DNA of 64,000 nt from Methanotorris igneus Kol 5 (GCF_000214415.1 NC_015562.1:434001-498000), one strand, 5' to 3'; shown: positions 45,831 through 56,000, counted from the first letter of the stretch. Made by a program: numbers and translations. Notes: a model not told the origin generated them from the sequence alone.

Positions 45831-47534
45831 ATGGAATACATTATAAAAAATGGGATTGTTTACGACCCCTTGAATGGAATAAATGGAGAAAAAATGGACA
45901 TTTGTGTTAAAGATGGGAAAATAGTTGAGGATGTTTCAAGTGGTGCAAAAGTTATTGATGCACGTGGAAAAGTTGTAATGCCAGGTGGAATTGATTCTCA
46001 CACCCACGTTGCTGGACCAAAGGTTAATATTGGTAGAATGTTTAGGCCAGAAGATAGTAAAAAAGAAATCTACGCAAAAAAAGGATTAAGAACTGGGACA
46101 GGATTTTCAGTTCCATCAACATACAAAACTGGTTACCAATACTCAGAGATGGGATACACAACTGTTATTGAGGCAGCAATGCCTCCATTAATAGCAAGAC
46201 ACGTACATGAAGAATTTATGGAAACACCACAAGTAGATAAAGCTGCAATGCCATTATTTGGAAACAACTGGTTTGTCTTTGAATATTTAAAAGAAGGGGA
46301 TCTTAAAAAATGTGCTGCTTACGTAGCATGGCTTTTGAGAGCAGCAAGAGGTTTTGCAATAAAGATAGTTAACCCAGGTGGAACAGAAGCATGGGGTTGG
46401 GGTAAAAACGTCCACAGCATTGATGACCCAGTTCCATACTTTGACATAACACCAAGAGAAATCGTTAGAGGTCTTGCAGAAGTTAACGAAATGCTTGGAT
46501 TACCTCACTCAATCCACGTTCACCCAAACAACTTAGGACACCCAGGAAACTGGGAAACAACACTTGCAACAATGGACTGTGTCAAAGGCATCAAAGCAAA
46601 ACCAAGATATGGGGAAAGGGAAACTGTATACTACAACACACACACTCAGTTCCACTCATATGGAGGAACCTCATGGAAGGACTTTGAAAGTAAAGGTGTT
46701 GAGATTGCTGAGTATGTGAACAAGCACGACCACCTTGTAATTGATGTTGGACAAGTTACACTTGATGAAACAACAACAATGACCGCAGATGGGCCAATGG
46801 AATACGACTTGCACATGACAAATGGTTTGAAATGGGCAAACTGTGATGTTGAGCTTGAGACAGGTTCAGGGGTTGTCCCATTCATCTACTCCCCAAAAGG
46901 ACCTGTCTACGCTGTCCAATGGGCAATTGGTTTGGATTTATTCTTAAACACAGACACAGACAAAGTATTATTAACAACTGACCATCCAAATGCAGGGCCA
47001 TTCACAAGATATCCAAGAGTTATTGCATGGTTAATGAGCAAAAAATACAGAGATGAATGGTTATACAACAAAGTCCACAAGTGGGCAATACAAAGAAGCC
47101 ATGTAGCAGATAATGATAAGGAATATGACTTATATGAAATAGCAAAAGTCACAAGAGCAAACCAAGCAAAAGTTTTAGGTTTAAGCAAAGAGAAAGGACA
47201 CCTTGGTGTTGGAGCAGATGCGGACATTGCTATTTATGACATAAACCCAGAAGAAAAAGATGGTAAGAAAATAGAGAAAGCATTCAGATATGCTTCATAT
47301 GTATTGAAGAAAGGAGAAGTTGTTGTTAAAGATGGAGAAGTTGTTAAAGAAATCTATGGAGACACAATATACGTAGATGTTAGAGTAGATGAATCCTTAG
47401 AGCAAGAAATTATGAAGGACTTAAGAGAGAAATTCACAAGATACTACTCAATCAACTTAGACAACTACCCAGTCCAAGATGCTTATGCAAACAGCTGGAA
47501 AGTTATCAAAATTGATGCAACAGACATAAACTAA
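45831..47534 (+). CDS. fwdA: Formylmethanofuran dehydrogenase subunit A (amidohydrolase)
   Basis: A 567-residue binuclear-metal amidohydrolase that condenses formate with methanofuran. Metal ligands include HTHVAGPK near residues 57-64, the lysine in FAIKIVNPGG near 176-185, HSIHVHPNNLGH near 225-236, and the aspartate in TTDHPNAGP near 382-390. The ATG follows AAGGTGG. The protein is full length. Confidence 0.94.
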   Translation: MEYIIKNGIVYDPLNGINGEKMDICVKDGKIVEDVSSGAKVIDARGKVVMPGGIDSHTHVAGPKVNIGRMFRPEDSKKEIYAKKGLRTGTGFSVPSTYKTGYQYSEMGYTTVIEAAMPPLIARHVHEEFMETPQVDKAAMPLFGNNWFVFEYLKEGDLKKCAAYVAWLLRAARGFAIKIVNPGGTEAWGWGKNVHSIDDPVPYFDITPREIVRGLAEVNEMLGLPHSIHVHPNNLGHPGNWETTLATMDCVKGIKAKPRYGERETVYYNTHTQFHSYGGTSWKDFESKGVEIAEYVNKHDHLVIDVGQVTLDETTTMTADGPMEYDLHMTNGLKWANCDVELETGSGVVPFIYSPKGPVYAVQWAIGLDLFLNTDTDKVLLTTDHPNAGPFTRYPRVIAWLMSKKYRDEWLYNKVHKWAIQRSHVADNDKEYDLYEIAKVTRANQAKVLGLSKEKGHLGVGADADIAIYDINPEEKDGKKIEKAFRYASYVLKKGEVVVKDGEVVKEIYGDTIYVDVRVDESLEQEIMKDLREKFTRYYSINLDNYPVQDAYANSWKVIKIDATDIN

Positions 47535-47607
47535 ACTCTGCTCAATAATAATTTTTAAATTTTCCAATTAAATTTTTCAAAATTAAAAGATTGAAATGGT
47601 GAGAATG

Positions 47608-48429
47608 ATGAAGGAGTTGATCCTTACCTTAAAAGAGGATATCATTGTTCCAGTAGAGATGGATGCTGTCATTCCAGAAAAGATAGAAAACATGACATTG
47701 GATGAAATAAAGAACATTGAATTGCCACAAGGAAACAAAAAAGTTTTATTAAAAGATTTATTTGATGTTGAGTTAAATGAGGATGCTGATGTATCAAGAA
47801 TAATCATCAAAAACTCCACCATTAAGTTGAAAAGAATTGGAGAAAAGATGACAACAGGGGAAATTATTGTTGAAGGAGACGCTGGAATGTATGTTGGCTG
47901 TGAGATGAAAGGGGGAAAAATCATTGTTAATGGTAATGCTGACAGCTGGGCTGGACAAAACATGAAAGGTGGAGAGCTAATTATTAAAGGAAATGCAAAA
48001 GATTACGTTGGTTCTGCATACAGAGGAGATTGGAGAGGTATGAGTGGAGGAAAAATCATTGTTGAAGGAAATGTTGGAAACGAGATTGGGGAATACATGA
48101 GAGGGGGAGTTATTCACGTAAAAGGAAACGCTGGTTTAATGGCGGGAATCCACCAAGAAGGAGGAATTATAATTATAGAGGGGGATGTTGACGCAAGAGT
48201 TGGTGGAGAGATGAAAAAAGGAGCAATCGTTGTTTATGGAAAAGTTGAAGAGCTCCTCCCATCATTCAAATTTGAGGGAGTTGTTGAGGATCCAGTCATA
48301 AAACTATCTAAAAAGGACGAAGGAACACCAATTAAAGGTAAATTCTACAAGTTTAGCGGGGATTATGTATACAACAAACCAAAAGGACAGTTATATATCT
48401 CCGTTGAAAGCAATCCTGACTTAATTTAA
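47608..48429 (+). CDS. fwdC: Formylmethanofuran dehydrogenase subunit C
   Basis: A 273-residue parallel beta-helix (GXGXG, glutamate synthase alpha C-terminal-like). Repeated units are IIVEGDAGMYVGCEMKGG, IIVNGNADSWAGQNMKGG, LIIKGNAKDYVGSAYRGD and further copies. It bridges FwdA and FwdB. I start it at ATG 47608, with GGTGA five bases upstream; an ATG at 47596 would overlap the ribosome binding site. It is the last gene of the operon; fwdB is absent here. Confidence 0.93.
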   Translation: MKELILTLKEDIIVPVEMDAVIPEKIENMTLDEIKNIELPQGNKKVLLKDLFDVELNEDADVSRIIIKNSTIKLKRIGEKMTTGEIIVEGDAGMYVGCEMKGGKIIVNGNADSWAGQNMKGGELIIKGNAKDYVGSAYRGDWRGMSGGKIIVEGNVGNEIGEYMRGGVIHVKGNAGLMAGIHQEGGIIIIEGDVDARVGGEMKKGAIVVYGKVEELLPSFKFEGVVEDPVIKLSKKDEGTPIKGKFYKFSGDYVYNKPKGQLYISVESNPDLI

Positions 48430-48656
48430 ACTAAAATCCTCTTTTTTATAAATTTTATATTTTGATTATATATATTTATAATTTAAATTTATAAATAATT
48501 CTTGCTAAATAAAATTATGCATGACTCGTATTCTAATTTTAACTAAATAGTTATTTTTCTTTTTCTCTAACTTTCTATCCAAATAACCCTAAAAATTGAT
48601 TAATTAAAAACAAAAACCTATAATATTTAATACACGCCCTAAAAAATAAATTTAAG

Positions 48657-49925
48657 TTATTCGTCTGGAATTTTTGCCCTAATGAAGTGGCTTTTATCTT
48701 TTTTAAAACTTATTGTTGCATCTATACCAATTTTTGTTGTTGTTTTGTATTCGAGGTTTGATGACGGGTCTAATGATGAACCTTTTGCCCCCCTAATGAT
48801 AATTATATCTTCATCCCCTTGAACCCTTGTAGCAATTGCAAATTCGACATCATTAATATCGTAAATATCTATATCCTCATCTACAACAACCACGTGCTTT
48901 AAACTTGGGTGAGAAGACAATGCCGCTAATATAGCGTTTTTCCCATCCCCTTCTGTCTTTTTCTCAATTTGCACAACTGCATGAAGCCAGCAGCATCCCC
49001 CTTCAGTTAAAACAACATTCTTCACTGTTGGAACGACATTTCTTACACCTTTAAAAATCCTCGGCTCTTGTGGCATCCCCATTAATAACCTATGCTCTTT
49101 TCCTCCTGGTAATAGAGCATGGAAGATAGGTTTTTCTTTTCTTTTTAGGGAAGTTATTTTTATCACTGGCTGCTTTCTAACAATATCATAAGTTCCAGTT
49201 ATATCTACAAAAGGACCTTCATCCTCCATGTCTTTTGTTATTTTTCCCTCAATGATGAATTCTCCCTCTGGAACTAACAATCCATTATCGCACTCCATAA
49301 CCTTCAACGGCTCTCCCATCAACGCAGATGCAAATCTCAACTCATCAAATGTTATATCTGCGGATGTACTTGCTGCTAAAAGAACAGCAGGATGCACACC
49401 TATAACAATTGCCACATCCATTTCGTCCTTCTCTTTCATATTTTTTGTATATAAGTAGTGGAGATGCCTTTGCTCTACCATCCTAATGACTAAATGCTCA
49501 TCTTTTACTAAAATCCTATGAATTGATGCATTATAGCCAAAATCTTCATCTTTAACAATAACAACACCAGAAGTTATGTATGGTCCAGCATCTTTTTCGT
49601 AGTATGTTGGTATTGGGTACTCTTTTAATTTATCCAAATCATCCTCAACATACTTGTTTTTTAATGACTTATCAACAACCAACTTTCCTTCTTTCTCATT
49701 GTCCATTGCCTTTAAAATGTGCATCATCAAATCTTCTTTCTTTATCCCCAAAGATTTGGCCAACACTTCTCTATTGCAGAGGTTACCTATAACTTCGTAT
49801 CCATCAACATCTTTTATATAAACTGGTTGTCCATCGTATTTCTTTAATATCCTTGAAACTCCAAATTTCTTTGATGCCTTTTCAACAACAATTGGATTTA
49901 TTTCATTTATTAATTCCCTAAGCAT
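48657..49925 (-). CDS. UbiD-family decarboxylase (probable anhydromevalonate phosphate decarboxylase)
   Basis: A 422-residue prenylated-FMN-dependent decarboxylase. Active-site blocks are SIHRILVKDEHLVIRMVEQRHLH (split: SIHRILVKDE, HLVIRMVEQRHLH, about residues 133-156), GVHPAVLLAAST near 181-192, MGEPLKVMECDNGLLVPEGEFIIEG (split: MGEPLKVMECDN, GLLVPEGEFIIEG), and EDEGPFVDITGTYD near 236-249. In archaea this branch decarboxylates trans-anhydromevalonate phosphate in lipid synthesis; that role is inferred from the family. Confidence 0.87.
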   Translation of the reverse strand: MLRELINEINPIVVEKASKKFGVSRILKKYDGQPVYIKDVDGYEVIGNLCNREVLAKSLGIKKEDLMMHILKAMDNEKEGKLVVDKSLKNKYVEDDLDKLKEYPIPTYYEKDAGPYITSGVVIVKDEDFGYNASIHRILVKDEHLVIRMVEQRHLHYLYTKNMKEKDEMDVAIVIGVHPAVLLAASTSADITFDELRFASALMGEPLKVMECDNGLLVPEGEFIIEGKITKDMEDEGPFVDITGTYDIVRKQPVIKITSLKRKEKPIFHALLPGGKEHRLLMGMPQEPRIFKGVRNVVPTVKNVVLTEGGCCWLHAVVQIEKKTEGDGKNAILAALSSHPSLKHVVVVDEDIDIYDINDVEFAIATRVQGDEDIIIIRGAKGSSLDPSSNLEYKTTTKIGIDATISFKKDKSHFIRAKIPDE

Positions 49926-50103
49926 TTTTCCACCTATTAAAAATATATGTTGAAATATTGCACGTTGGAGTTAAAAATATATATACCTTCTCAACTAATT
50001 TTAAGTTTGTATTATTTACAGAAATCGATGAAATTGGGTTCAATATTCGATTTCAAAATATTAAAATATTTAACCTAATTACTCATTGTAAAATGGGGAT
50101 ACA

Positions 50104-50436
50104 ATGCACAAAGAACAACTAATGGAATTACATCAATTTTTTGTTCACGTCGTTAGGGAATTACTTGATGACAATGATAATTGTGATTCAGAGTATTTAA
50201 GGATTTATGAGAAGTTAGATATAAAACCCCATTATATCCACAAACTAAAAGTTGAACAAAGAGCGGCAATTTTTCTACTCTCTGCAAGCATTGCAGAAAT
50301 TCTATCTAAAAATGGCGAAAAAGTGCCTGAAAATTTAGCCAGGAGATTGGCAGAAAATGCCTTTAAATATTTGAATAATAAAAGAACCAAAAGCAATAAG
50401 GGCAAAAAATTACGAAACTCTAAACGAAACTTTTAA
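50104..50436 (+). CDS. UPF0058 family small protein
   Basis: A 110-residue helical protein. HKEQLMELHQFFVHVVREL at the N-terminus and HKLKVEQRAAIFLLSASIAEIL near residues 55-76 match the UPF0058 family found in Euryarchaeota. The C-terminal tail is very basic (KRTKSNKGKKLRNSKRNF); its last codons coincide with one arm of a 27-bp direct repeat (50414-50440). Function unknown, possibly nucleic-acid binding. Confidence 0.8.
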   Translation: MHKEQLMELHQFFVHVVRELLDDNDNCDSEYLRIYEKLDIKPHYIHKLKVEQRAAIFLLSASIAEILSKNGEKVPENLARRLAENAFKYLNNKRTKSNKGKKLRNSKRNF

Positions 50437-50583
50437 AAAATTAAGCAAAACCTGTCGGTTTTGCAGCTCGAAGCTTCGCTTCGATTTCATCAAAGGGATG
50501 CACTACCTCGCTTCGCTCGGTAGTGCCTCTTAGCTTTTTATAAGAAAACTCTAAAAGAAACTCTAAACGAAACTTTTAAAAAA
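50414..50583. repeat. Hairpin cassette flanked by 27-bp direct repeats
   Basis: The 27-bp word beginning GAAACTCTAAACG and ending CTTTTAAAAAA occurs at 50414-50440 and again, unchanged, at 50557-50583. Between them lies a hairpin chain: GCAAAACC/GGTTTTGC, CGAAG/CTTCG, and GCACTACC/GGTAGTGC with loop TCGCTTCGCTC. The left arm overlaps the end of the UPF0058 gene. This looks like insertion of a hairpin cassette with duplication of the gene end. Confidence 0.6.
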
Positions 50584-50708
50584 GTTTTCATAAAAAAGAA
50601 CTTAAGAATAATTTTATTTAAAATTAAATATTCCCAATATTTATAATAAATTTAAATAAATAAATGTTTAATTGTTTTTTAATGTTTTAAAAATTTAGGA
50701 GGTAGAGT

Positions 50709-51641
50709 ATGTTTGATCCAAAGAAGTTTATTGAGGAAAGTATAAAAGAAATAAGAGAACAAATTGGAAACAGAAAGGCAATTATTGCACTAAGTGGAGG
50801 AGTAGACAGTTCAGTTGCAGCAGTATTAACCCACAAAGCAATCGGAGATAGACTTTTGGCAGTTTTTGTTGATACTGGATTGATGAGAAAAGGAGAACCG
50901 GAAGAGGTAACAAAAATTTTCAGAGACCAGTTAGGGTTGAATTTCAAATGTATTGATGCAAAAGATAGGTTCCTAAATGCATTAAAAGGAGTTACAGACC
51001 CAGAAGAAAAAAGAAAGATTATTGGAAGAGTATTTATTGAAGTGTTTGAGGAAGTTGCAAGGGAGAATGGGGAGGAAGTTTTAGTTCAAGGAACCATAGC
51101 ACCAGATTGGATTGAGAGTGAAGGGAAAATAAAAACCCACCACAACATTGCACTGCCTGGAGGAATGGTTTTAGAGGTCGTAGAGCCGTTGAGAGATTTG
51201 TATAAGGATGAAGTCAGGTTGGTAGCAAAAGAGTTAGGATTACCAGATAAAATTGTCCATAGGCAACCTTTCCCAGGGCCAGGTTTAGCAGTTAGAATTT
51301 TGGGAGAAATTACAGAAGAAAAATTAAACATCTGTAGAGAGGCAAATGCTATTGTTGAGGAGGAAATAGAGAAAGCAGGATTGGATAAGGAATTATGGCA
51401 ATATTTCGCTGCAGTTTTAGATACAAAAGCAACAGGAGTTAAGGGAGATATTAGGGATTACAATTGGATTGTTGCTTTAAGATTCGTTAAATCCATTGAT
51501 GCAATGACTGCCCATGTTCCAGAACTTCCATGGGATGTTTTGAAGAGAATAAGCAAAAGAATAACATCAGAAATTCCAAATGTAGCGAGAGTTGTGTTAG
51601 ACATAACAGACAAACCACCAGCAACCATAGAATTCGAATGA
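50709..51641 (+). CDS. guaAB: GMP synthase, ATP-pyrophosphatase subunit B
   Basis: A 310-residue subunit converting XMP to GMP with ammonia from a separate glutaminase subunit (the archaeal split form). PP-loop [14 protein letters not shown] near residues 26-39, HHNIALPGG near 143-151, [17 protein letters not shown] near 183-199, and the C-terminal PPATIEFE are all present. The ATG follows AGGAGGT. The neighbourhood with UPF0058 and UbiD resembles M. jannaschii as I remember it. Confidence 0.93.
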   Translation: MFDPKKFIEESIKEIREQIGNRKAIIALSGGVDSSVAAVLTHKAIGDRLLAVFVDTGLMRKGEPEEVTKIFRDQLGLNFKCIDAKDRFLNALKGVTDPEEKRKIIGRVFIEVFEEVARENGEEVLVQGTIAPDWIESEGKIKTHHNIALPGGMVLEVVEPLRDLYKDEVRLVAKELGLPDKIVHRQPFPGPGLAVRILGEITEEKLNICREANAIVEEEIEKAGLDKELWQYFAAVLDTKATGVKGDIRDYNWIVALRFVKSIDAMTAHVPELPWDVLKRISKRITSEIPNVARVVLDITDKPPATIEFE

Positions 51642-51702
51642 AACTTTTTAAAAATCCTCTCTTATATTTATTGAGTGTGGTGCATAATTGATACATCTAA
51701 AT

Positions 51703-53046
51703 TTATATTTTAGCATCTTTATTTAACTCTTCGATATACTTCCTTATTTCTTCAACCTTCTCCTTCATTATATCTTCTTTTTCTGCTTCCAAATTCAACC
51801 TTAAAAGTGGTTCAGTATTGGAAGGTCTAATGTTAAACCAAAAATCTTTACAATAAATTGATATACCGTCAATCTCTTCAATTTTGCAGTTTTTGTATCT
51901 TTCTTTTATCTTTTCCATAATGTATTTTTGGTCTTTTACTTTAAAGTTAATCTCTCCACTATGGAAGTATTTTTTGTATTCCTTTGCTATTTCTGAGAGT
52001 TTTTTACCTTCTTCTTCCATTGCCTTTAGTATGTAATTTAATGCTAACAATGGGCTTTCGAAATAACCAATCTCCTTAAAGTAGAAGTGATTACTCAACT
52101 CTCCAGCAAAGACGGCATCAATTTCATGCATAAGTTTTTTTATGAAGTAGTGTCCTACTCTACACTTAACACCCTCGCCCCCAAATTTCTCAATGGTTTC
52201 GAGAACTATCTTACTACACCTCAAATCATATATTATTTTTGTATTTTCATATTCCTTTAAAATTTCCTTTGCAATAATTGCTGTTAAAATATCTCCCTGC
52301 AAAACATTACCTTCTTCATCTATAATACCAATCCTATCTCCATCTCCATCAAAAATAATTCCTAAATCAGAATTATTTTCTTTAACTGCTTTAATTATAT
52401 CCTTTAGGCATTCCATTTTTAATGTATCTGGTTGGTGGGCAGGGAAAGTTCCGTCAGGATAGTCATTTATGAAAACTTTATCCTCAAACAACTCGTTTAA
52501 TATTTCTTTTTCAGCAATAGTTGTTGCACCATTTGCAAAATCAACAGTTATTTTTTTATCTGATTTTTCACATCTCTTTAAGAAAAACTTCTTATAACTC
52601 TCAATAATATCAACTTTTAATTTTTCCAAATCAATATCCTCAATTTCCTTAGTAGTTTCTTCATTTAGCTCGTAATTTTTAAATATTGGTTTAATTTTTT
52701 CGATTGGTGATAGTGGAATTGCATCTTTATCGCACATCTTAAATCCAGTGTATTGGGGAGGGTTGTGGGAAGCAGTTAAAATAATCCCCAAATCATAATT
52801 ATCTTTTGTTCCAAAATACATTAGAGGTGTTGAGATAACTCCTGCATACCTCACTCTACACCCCTCTTCCAAAAGTCCATAAATAAATGGTTTAACCAAT
52901 GCCTTCGAGCCCATTCTTACATCAATTCCAACTAAAATTTCTTTGCCGTTGTATTCTCTGCCAATACTCCTCCCTAAAGAATATGCAAACTTCTCATTTA
53001 ACTCTTTGTCATAAATTCCCCTTATATCATATGCTTTAAATACCAA
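51703..53046 (-). CDS. Phosphomannomutase/phosphoglucomutase-family phosphohexomutase
   Basis: A 447-residue alpha-D-phosphohexomutase. Phosphoserine loop ILTASHNPPQYTG near residues 89-101, metal site DGDGDRIG near 238-245, sugar loop GELSNHFYF near 321-329, and phosphate loop RPSNTEPLLR near 411-420 are intact. The E.SGH consensus is ELSNH here. It may act on mannose, glucose or glucosamine phosphates. The start is a TTG at 53046 behind GGAGGGG. Confidence 0.88.
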   Translation of the reverse strand: MVFKAYDIRGIYDKELNEKFAYSLGRSIGREYNGKEILVGIDVRMGSKALVKPFIYGLLEEGCRVRYAGVISTPLMYFGTKDNYDLGIILTASHNPPQYTGFKMCDKDAIPLSPIEKIKPIFKNYELNEETTKEIEDIDLEKLKVDIIESYKKFFLKRCEKSDKKITVDFANGATTIAEKEILNELFEDKVFINDYPDGTFPAHQPDTLKMECLKDIIKAVKENNSDLGIIFDGDGDRIGIIDEEGNVLQGDILTAIIAKEILKEYENTKIIYDLRCSKIVLETIEKFGGEGVKCRVGHYFIKKLMHEIDAVFAGELSNHFYFKEIGYFESPLLALNYILKAMEEEGKKLSEIAKEYKKYFHSGEINFKVKDQKYIMEKIKERYKNCKIEEIDGISIYCKDFWFNIRPSNTEPLLRLNLEAEKEDIMKEKVEEIRKYIEELNKDAKI

Positions 53047-53168
53047 AATTAACCCCTCCGAATATTTGAAAGAAATAACTCTAAATTCAATTTTAAGGGA
53101 CTGTATTAATTAACATTATGTATTTGATGCATATATAACATTAACATTTAACTCATGAAGGTGATAAC

Positions 53169-54425
53169 TTGTTCATTGGGATAGACGATACAGACAGCCC
53201 AAATAAATACTGCACAACATACATAGCAACATTACTGGTTGAAAAGTTCAAAGAAATGGGGTATAATGTTGAAATGCCAAAATTGATAAGAATGAATCCA
53301 ACGGTTAAATATAAAACAAGGGGAAACGGTGGAGTATCTATAAGGATAATTGAAGACAAAAAATTAAGCGATAATGAGAAAAGGGAAATAAAAGATATTG
53401 TTATTGAATATGTGGAAAATTATGCAGATTTTGAATATGAAACAACAAACCCTGGAATTGTTTTTTTGGATGAAGAGAATTATGCAAAAAACAAAGATTT
53501 ACTAAATAGTTATTACAAAAAGGTTCTTTATGATATCGTATCAATAGATTATGTTGAAAGTATTTTGAAAAAAATCAATGCTGAGTATATTAAATACAAA
53601 AAGGGATATGGCATAATAGGAGCATTAGGAGCGATATCATCAAATCCTCCCTACACTTATGAACTCTTGGCATATAGAAAGAGAGAAAATTGGGGAAAAG
53701 AGAGATTTGTGGATGAAAAATCAGTATTTGAAATGGATGAGAAAACATTTCCCTTTACCTTTAACAATGTAGATTATGATGAAGGCAAATCAATAATAGC
53801 CCCACACACAAAATGTCCAGTCCTTTATGGAATAAGAGGAATAGATAAGGACATCCTAATAGAAGCAATGAAAATGATAAAGAGCGAGGAGATAGACAGG
53901 TATATGATATTCAAAACCAATCAAGGAACTGATGTGCATTTGAGATATATGAAAATAAAGGATATCTACCCAAACACTGGTGTAATTGTTTATGGAAAGG
54001 TTGTCAAAGAACCAAAAAACTTACCTGGAGGACATGTAGTGTTTAGAGTAAGTGATGGTACGGGAGAAATTGACTGCATTGCCTATGAACCAACCAAAAA
54101 ATTCAGAAACATTGTTAGGAAGTTGATAGTTGGGGATTTAGTTGGAGTTTATGGGACTGTTAGAGAAAAACCATTTGAAATAAATATAGAAAAATTAAAA
54201 ATAATTAAACTGGCTAAAAAATACACAAAAGACAAAAAATGTGAATGTGGAGGAACTTTAAAGGCAAAAGGAAAAAAAGGAGGCTATAAATGCAGAAAAT
54301 GTGGGAAAGTTATAAAATATGATGAGATAAAGTTGATTGAAGTTGAGAGAGACATTACAGAGGGCTTTTATGAAGTTCCACCATCTGCAAGAAGGCATTT
54401 AAGCAAGCCAATTTTGTTATTCTAA
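53169..54425 (+). CDS. tiaS: tRNA(Ile2) 2-agmatinylcytidine synthetase
   Basis: A 418-residue enzyme attaching agmatine to C34 of tRNA-Ile2 so that it reads AUA codons. FIGIDDTDSPNKYCTTYIA near residues 2-20 starts the kinase-like core, and KTRGNGGVSIRI and APHTKCPVLYGIRGI (near 213-227) follow. An OB fold (VIVYGKVVKEPKNLPGGHVVF) and a C-terminal zinc ribbon (CECGGTL ... CRKCGK) complete it. The start is a TTG at 53169 behind GGTGA. Confidence 0.92.
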   Translation: MFIGIDDTDSPNKYCTTYIATLLVEKFKEMGYNVEMPKLIRMNPTVKYKTRGNGGVSIRIIEDKKLSDNEKREIKDIVIEYVENYADFEYETTNPGIVFLDEENYAKNKDLLNSYYKKVLYDIVSIDYVESILKKINAEYIKYKKGYGIIGALGAISSNPPYTYELLAYRKRENWGKERFVDEKSVFEMDEKTFPFTFNNVDYDEGKSIIAPHTKCPVLYGIRGIDKDILIEAMKMIKSEEIDRYMIFKTNQGTDVHLRYMKIKDIYPNTGVIVYGKVVKEPKNLPGGHVVFRVSDGTGEIDCIAYEPTKKFRNIVRKLIVGDLVGVYGTVREKPFEINIEKLKIIKLAKKYTKDKKCECGGTLKAKGKKGGYKCRKCGKVIKYDEIKLIEVERDITEGFYEVPPSARRHLSKPILLF

Positions 54426-54427
54426 TT

Positions 54428-54773
54428 GAAACCTTTTAAAAAGGTTTCATCCAAATAGGGTAGGATAGGGTTGTGTGCGAATTTTTTAATGATATATTTA
54501 AACCAATAATTAATTTTAAATTAGCGTTTAGCCATGAACTAAAATTTTATTATAATGTACCATACTTCACTTCGCTCAGCATTCTCTCGGAAAAGTTTGA
54601 ACTCTGCAAAATGATATTCAAGATGACATTGAACCATTTTTATCCCAAAATGAAATCTTTTAAAAGAAACTTTTAGAAAAAGTTTGGTTTCATCAAAACA
54701 GACTATCTAATCCTAAATTTCATTTATTTGGTTTTGAATGAATTTTTTAGTTTTACCAAAATAAATAAAACAA
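54428..54773. other. Gap after tiaS: terminal hairpin and degenerate repeats
   Basis: GAAACCTTTT/AAAAGGTTTC (54428-54448) forms a perfect hairpin just after the tiaS stop, a possible terminator or hairpin-cassette unit. GGTTGTGTGCGAATTTT at about 54468 looks like a MITE left end, ACTTCACTTCGCTCAGCATTC near 54564 resembles the terminal loop of the hairpin cassettes, and CTTTTAGAAAAAGTTTGGTTTCATC lies near 54671. A short ORF (54473-54676) crosses all of these and is not believable as a gene. Confidence 0.5.
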
Positions 54774-54782
54774 GTGATCTGC

Positions 54783-55424
54783 ATGCTGAAGAATATTTTA
54801 AAGGGAGAAATTGAGAAGAAAACGATAACCCAACTTTATGGCCCTCCTGGAGCAGGAAAGACAAACATCTGCATAATATCATCAATAAACACAATAAAAA
54901 AAGGAAAAAAAGTAGTTTATATTGATACTGAGGGAAGTTTATCCTTAGAAAGGATAAAACAAATTTGCCCCAATGATTTTGAGGATATTTTAAAGAATAT
55001 GATAATATATGAACCCTATGATTTTGAAGAGCAAACTGAGGTCATTGAGAAAAAAGTCCCACTATTAAATAATGTTGGTTTAATTGTTGTTGATGGTATT
55101 GCATCTTTGTATAGGTTAGAGTTGAGTGATGATGTAAATAAAAACGCAAGGTTAAATAGAATTTTGGGTAGGCAAATCTTAAATCTACTTAAAGTAGCAA
55201 AAAAGAATGATTTAGCAATACTAATAACCAACCAAATTAGAGATACATTAGATGGATTTGAGGCAACTGGAGGAAGGATTTTAGAGTATTGGAGCAAGAC
55301 CATTGTAAGAATTGAAAAATACGAGCAATACAGGGAGGCAATATTGGAAAAGCATAGATATGCAAAGGAAGGTGAAAAAGTTAGGTTTAAAATTGTTGAT
55401 AGGGGAATTGAAATTATTGATTAA
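54783..55424 (+). CDS. radB: DNA repair and recombination protein RadB
   Basis: A 213-residue RecA-fold ATPase, a shortened archaeal RadA paralogue without the N-terminal DNA-binding domain. Walker A GPPGAGKTNI near residues 20-29, Walker B VGLIVVDGIASLYRL near 99-113, and ILITNQIRDTLDGF near 144-157 (sensor) are present. It acts as a recombination mediator. The start is ATG 54783; upstream in-frame GTG is not needed. Confidence 0.9.
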   Translation: MLKNILKGEIEKKTITQLYGPPGAGKTNICIISSINTIKKGKKVVYIDTEGSLSLERIKQICPNDFEDILKNMIIYEPYDFEEQTEVIEKKVPLLNNVGLIVVDGIASLYRLELSDDVNKNARLNRILGRQILNLLKVAKKNDLAILITNQIRDTLDGFEATGGRILEYWSKTIVRIEKYEQYREAILEKHRYAKEGEKVRFKIVDRGIEIID

Positions 55425-55436
55425 GATTAACAATTA

Positions 55437-55575
55437 TAGTCGTGTGCGTTAGAATTTGAGATATAACTGCAATAAATTTTTTAAGGGCTATACAAGTTAT
55501 TTCAAATTTTAAAAAAGAATAACCTACTATTTGAAATTAATGGCAAAACCCATAGGTTTTGCCGTATATTATAGT
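55437..55575. repeat. MITE copy with altered right end (about 139 bp)
   Basis: The left end TAGTCGTGTGCGTTAGAAT follows TA. The right side keeps the GGCAAAACC/GGTTTTGCC palindrome and CGTATATTATAGTC but lacks the complementary CGCACACGACTA, so it is probably damaged. Confidence 0.55.
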
Positions 55576-55651
55576 CAGTGACAAAACTCTCTAAATTGAA
55601 TAAGTAGTTGTTAATAAAGGTATTGAGATTATCGACTAAAAGAGGGAAATC

Positions 55652-55867
55652 ATGGAAACATTGTTAGATAAAAAACCAGGAGTTTATGTGGTTAAGGATA
55701 TCTTAGGGGGTCATGGATGTAAGCAGAGGTTTTATGAGTTAGGTATTTGCCCAGGAAAGAGAATAACGCTGATAAATTCTGGAGATTGTGGGCCTATATT
55801 GGTTAGAGTTGGAAATACTAAAATAGCACTTGGTAGGGGGATGGCAAGTAAGATAGTTGTGGAGTAA
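55652..55867 (+). CDS. feoA: FeoA-domain protein
   Basis: A 71-residue SH3-like FeoA protein: GGHGCKQRFYELGICPGKRI near residues 19-38 and RVGNTKIALGRGMASKI near 52-68. FeoA supports FeoB-mediated ferrous iron uptake; no feoB is nearby, so it may be a standalone regulator. The ATG follows GAGGG. Confidence 0.85.
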   Translation: METLLDKKPGVYVVKDILGGHGCKQRFYELGICPGKRITLINSGDCGPILVRVGNTKIALGRGMASKIVVE

Positions 55868-56000
55868 AATGTGCAAACAATACACTTTCATAAAAGTGTT
55901 ATTAAAATTTAACTAAATTGTATCAACTACTATGCATATTTATATAATGTATTTATACATATTTTTGCACATATGTGAATGTAGGTTTTGGTGATTGATT

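Noticed and set aside
54473-54676. ORF of 67 codons after tiaS
   Set aside because: It crosses hairpin and MITE-like repeats, has no good ribosome binding site and resembles no family.
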